6,086 bases of DNA from Chloroflexota bacterium (GTDB taxonomy: Bacteria > Chloroflexota > Limnocylindria > Limnocylindrales > CSP1-4). The position numbers were made by a program, and so were the translations under genes. The DNA lies in NCBI GenBank assembly GCA_013698385.1, contig JACCVB010000038.1, positions 1 to 6,086 of the forward strand, in the 5' to 3' direction. Numbering within the stretch: the stretch's first letter is position 1; each line of letters begins with the position of its first letter. Under the pieces are notes generated by a model. That model ran no database searches. It saw only the letters and a program-made list of their open reading frames with translations, and was not told where the DNA came from. Below, piece after piece: positions 5,502 to 6,086 of this stretch.

Positions 5502-6086
5502 TCAGTCCAGGGTGAAGTCGTCCGGGTCCTGGTAGCGCCCCGAGCGCTGGAACTGGATCTGCATCAGCACGTCGTTGAGCAACGAAGACGCGCCGAAGCG
5601 GAACCAGTCGGGGGTCATCCAGCGCGGGCCGAGCGTCTCGTACAGGACCACGAGGTACTGGATGGCCTCCTTGGCGGTCCGGATCCCGCCCGCGGGCTTC
5701 ATCCCGACCTGGCGACCGGTCGCCCGCTCGAAATCGCGGATCGCCTCCAGCATGACGAGCGTGACCGGCAGGGTCGCGGCCGGCACGACCTTGCCGGTGG
5801 AGGTCTTGATGAAGTCGGCTCCGGCCGCCATCGCGAGGATCGAAGCACGCCGCACGTTGTCGTACGTCTCGAGCTCGCCGGTCTCGAGGATGACCTTGAG
5901 ATGCGCCGCGCCGCACGCGTCCTTGACCTCGACGATCTCCTCGAACACCGTCGCGTAGTCACCGGACAGGAACGCGCCGCGGTCGATGACCATGTCGATC
6001 TCGTCGGCCCCGGCGTCCACGGCGGCCCGCGTTTCGGCCAACTTGATGTCGCGGAACGTCTGACCTGAGGGGAAGCCGGTCGCGAC
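5502..6086 (-). CDS. deoC: Deoxyribose-phosphate aldolase, C-terminal part (partial)
   Basis: The frame is open from the right window edge to a TGA at 5502-5504, giving 194 residues without the N-terminus. It contains the class I aldolase TIM-barrel motifs of DERA: GFPSGQ (4-9), GADEIDMVI (26-34) with the Asp that corresponds to the catalytic relay, LKVILETGEL (63-72), ADFIKTSTGKV (90-100) with the Schiff-base lysine at 94, GMKPAGGIRTA (128-138) with the second catalytic lysine at 130, and FGASSLL (164-170) for phosphate binding. It reversibly cleaves 2-deoxyribose-5-phosphate to glyceraldehyde-3-phosphate and acetaldehyde in deoxynucleoside breakdown. The C-terminus extends past FGASSLL by about 24 residues (QIQFQRSGRY...), resembling longer, human-like DERA forms. 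The frame continues upstream of an in-frame TTG at 6041 with conserved DERA sequence, so that is not the start. The gene is separated from merR by 120 bases and is probably unrelated in function. Confidence 0.95.
   Translation of the reverse strand, partial: VATGFPSGQTFRDIKLAETRAAVDAGADEIDMVIDRGAFLSGDYATVFEEIVEVKDACGAAHLKVILETGELETYDNVRRASILAMAAGADFIKTSTGKVVPAATLPVTLVMLEAIRDFERATGRQVGMKPAGGIRTAKEAIQYLVVLYETLGPRWMTPDWFRFGASSLLNDVLMQIQFQRSGRYQDPDDFTLD

Noticed and set aside
5388..6068. Plus-strand open frame opposite deoC and the intergenic region
   Set aside because: No recognisable motif; the minus strand carries conserved DERA catalytic motifs in the same interval.

Overview
The window is a very GC-rich (roughly 70% by eye), almost fully coding piece of bacterial chromosome. 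GTG starts are frequent, Shine-Dalgarno sequences are mostly absent, and genes overlap by four bases. That style fits Chloroflexota (for example Limnocylindria-like lineages) or Actinomycetota. The sequence alone does not settle the phylum, and no rRNA, tRNA, mobile element or CRISPR array is visible.

Left part, plus strand, 1-3562: a tightly coupled run of five genes. It holds the end of a probable SAM-dependent methyltransferase, an FAD-dependent oxidoreductase of the geranylgeranyl-reductase/aromatic-hydroxylase type, a small Nudix hydrolase, an SRPBCC (polyketide cyclase-like) protein and a FabF-like beta-ketoacyl-ACP synthase with an intact Cys-His-Lys-His active site. Every junction overlaps by 4 or 8 bases, so they are very likely one transcript that begins before the window. 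The mix (condensing enzyme, cyclase fold, methyltransferase, flavoenzyme) looks like a small polyketide, alkyl-phenol/quinone or unusual-lipid pathway. The product cannot be read from this window.

Middle, minus strand, 5381-3487: a two-gene operon of a MerR-family regulator and a 12-TM MFS exporter, joined by an ATGA overlap. The exporter's C-terminal tail is encoded antisense to the last 76 bases of the ketosynthase gene, so the two operons converge with no gap. Just upstream of merR is an imperfect 22-bp palindrome overlapping a recognisable promoter. This fits autoregulated, ligand-inducible efflux, and the transcript is probably leaderless.

Right end, minus strand, 6086-5502: the C-terminal 194 residues of deoxyribose-phosphate aldolase (DeoC), cut by the window edge. 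The only sizeable non-coding stretch is the 120 bases between deoC and merR.

The enzyme families are individually known. The points most worth following up are the coupled biosynthetic module, the possible functional link to the convergent exporter, the MerR operator, and a duplicated His/Pro/Gly tail on the MerR protein.
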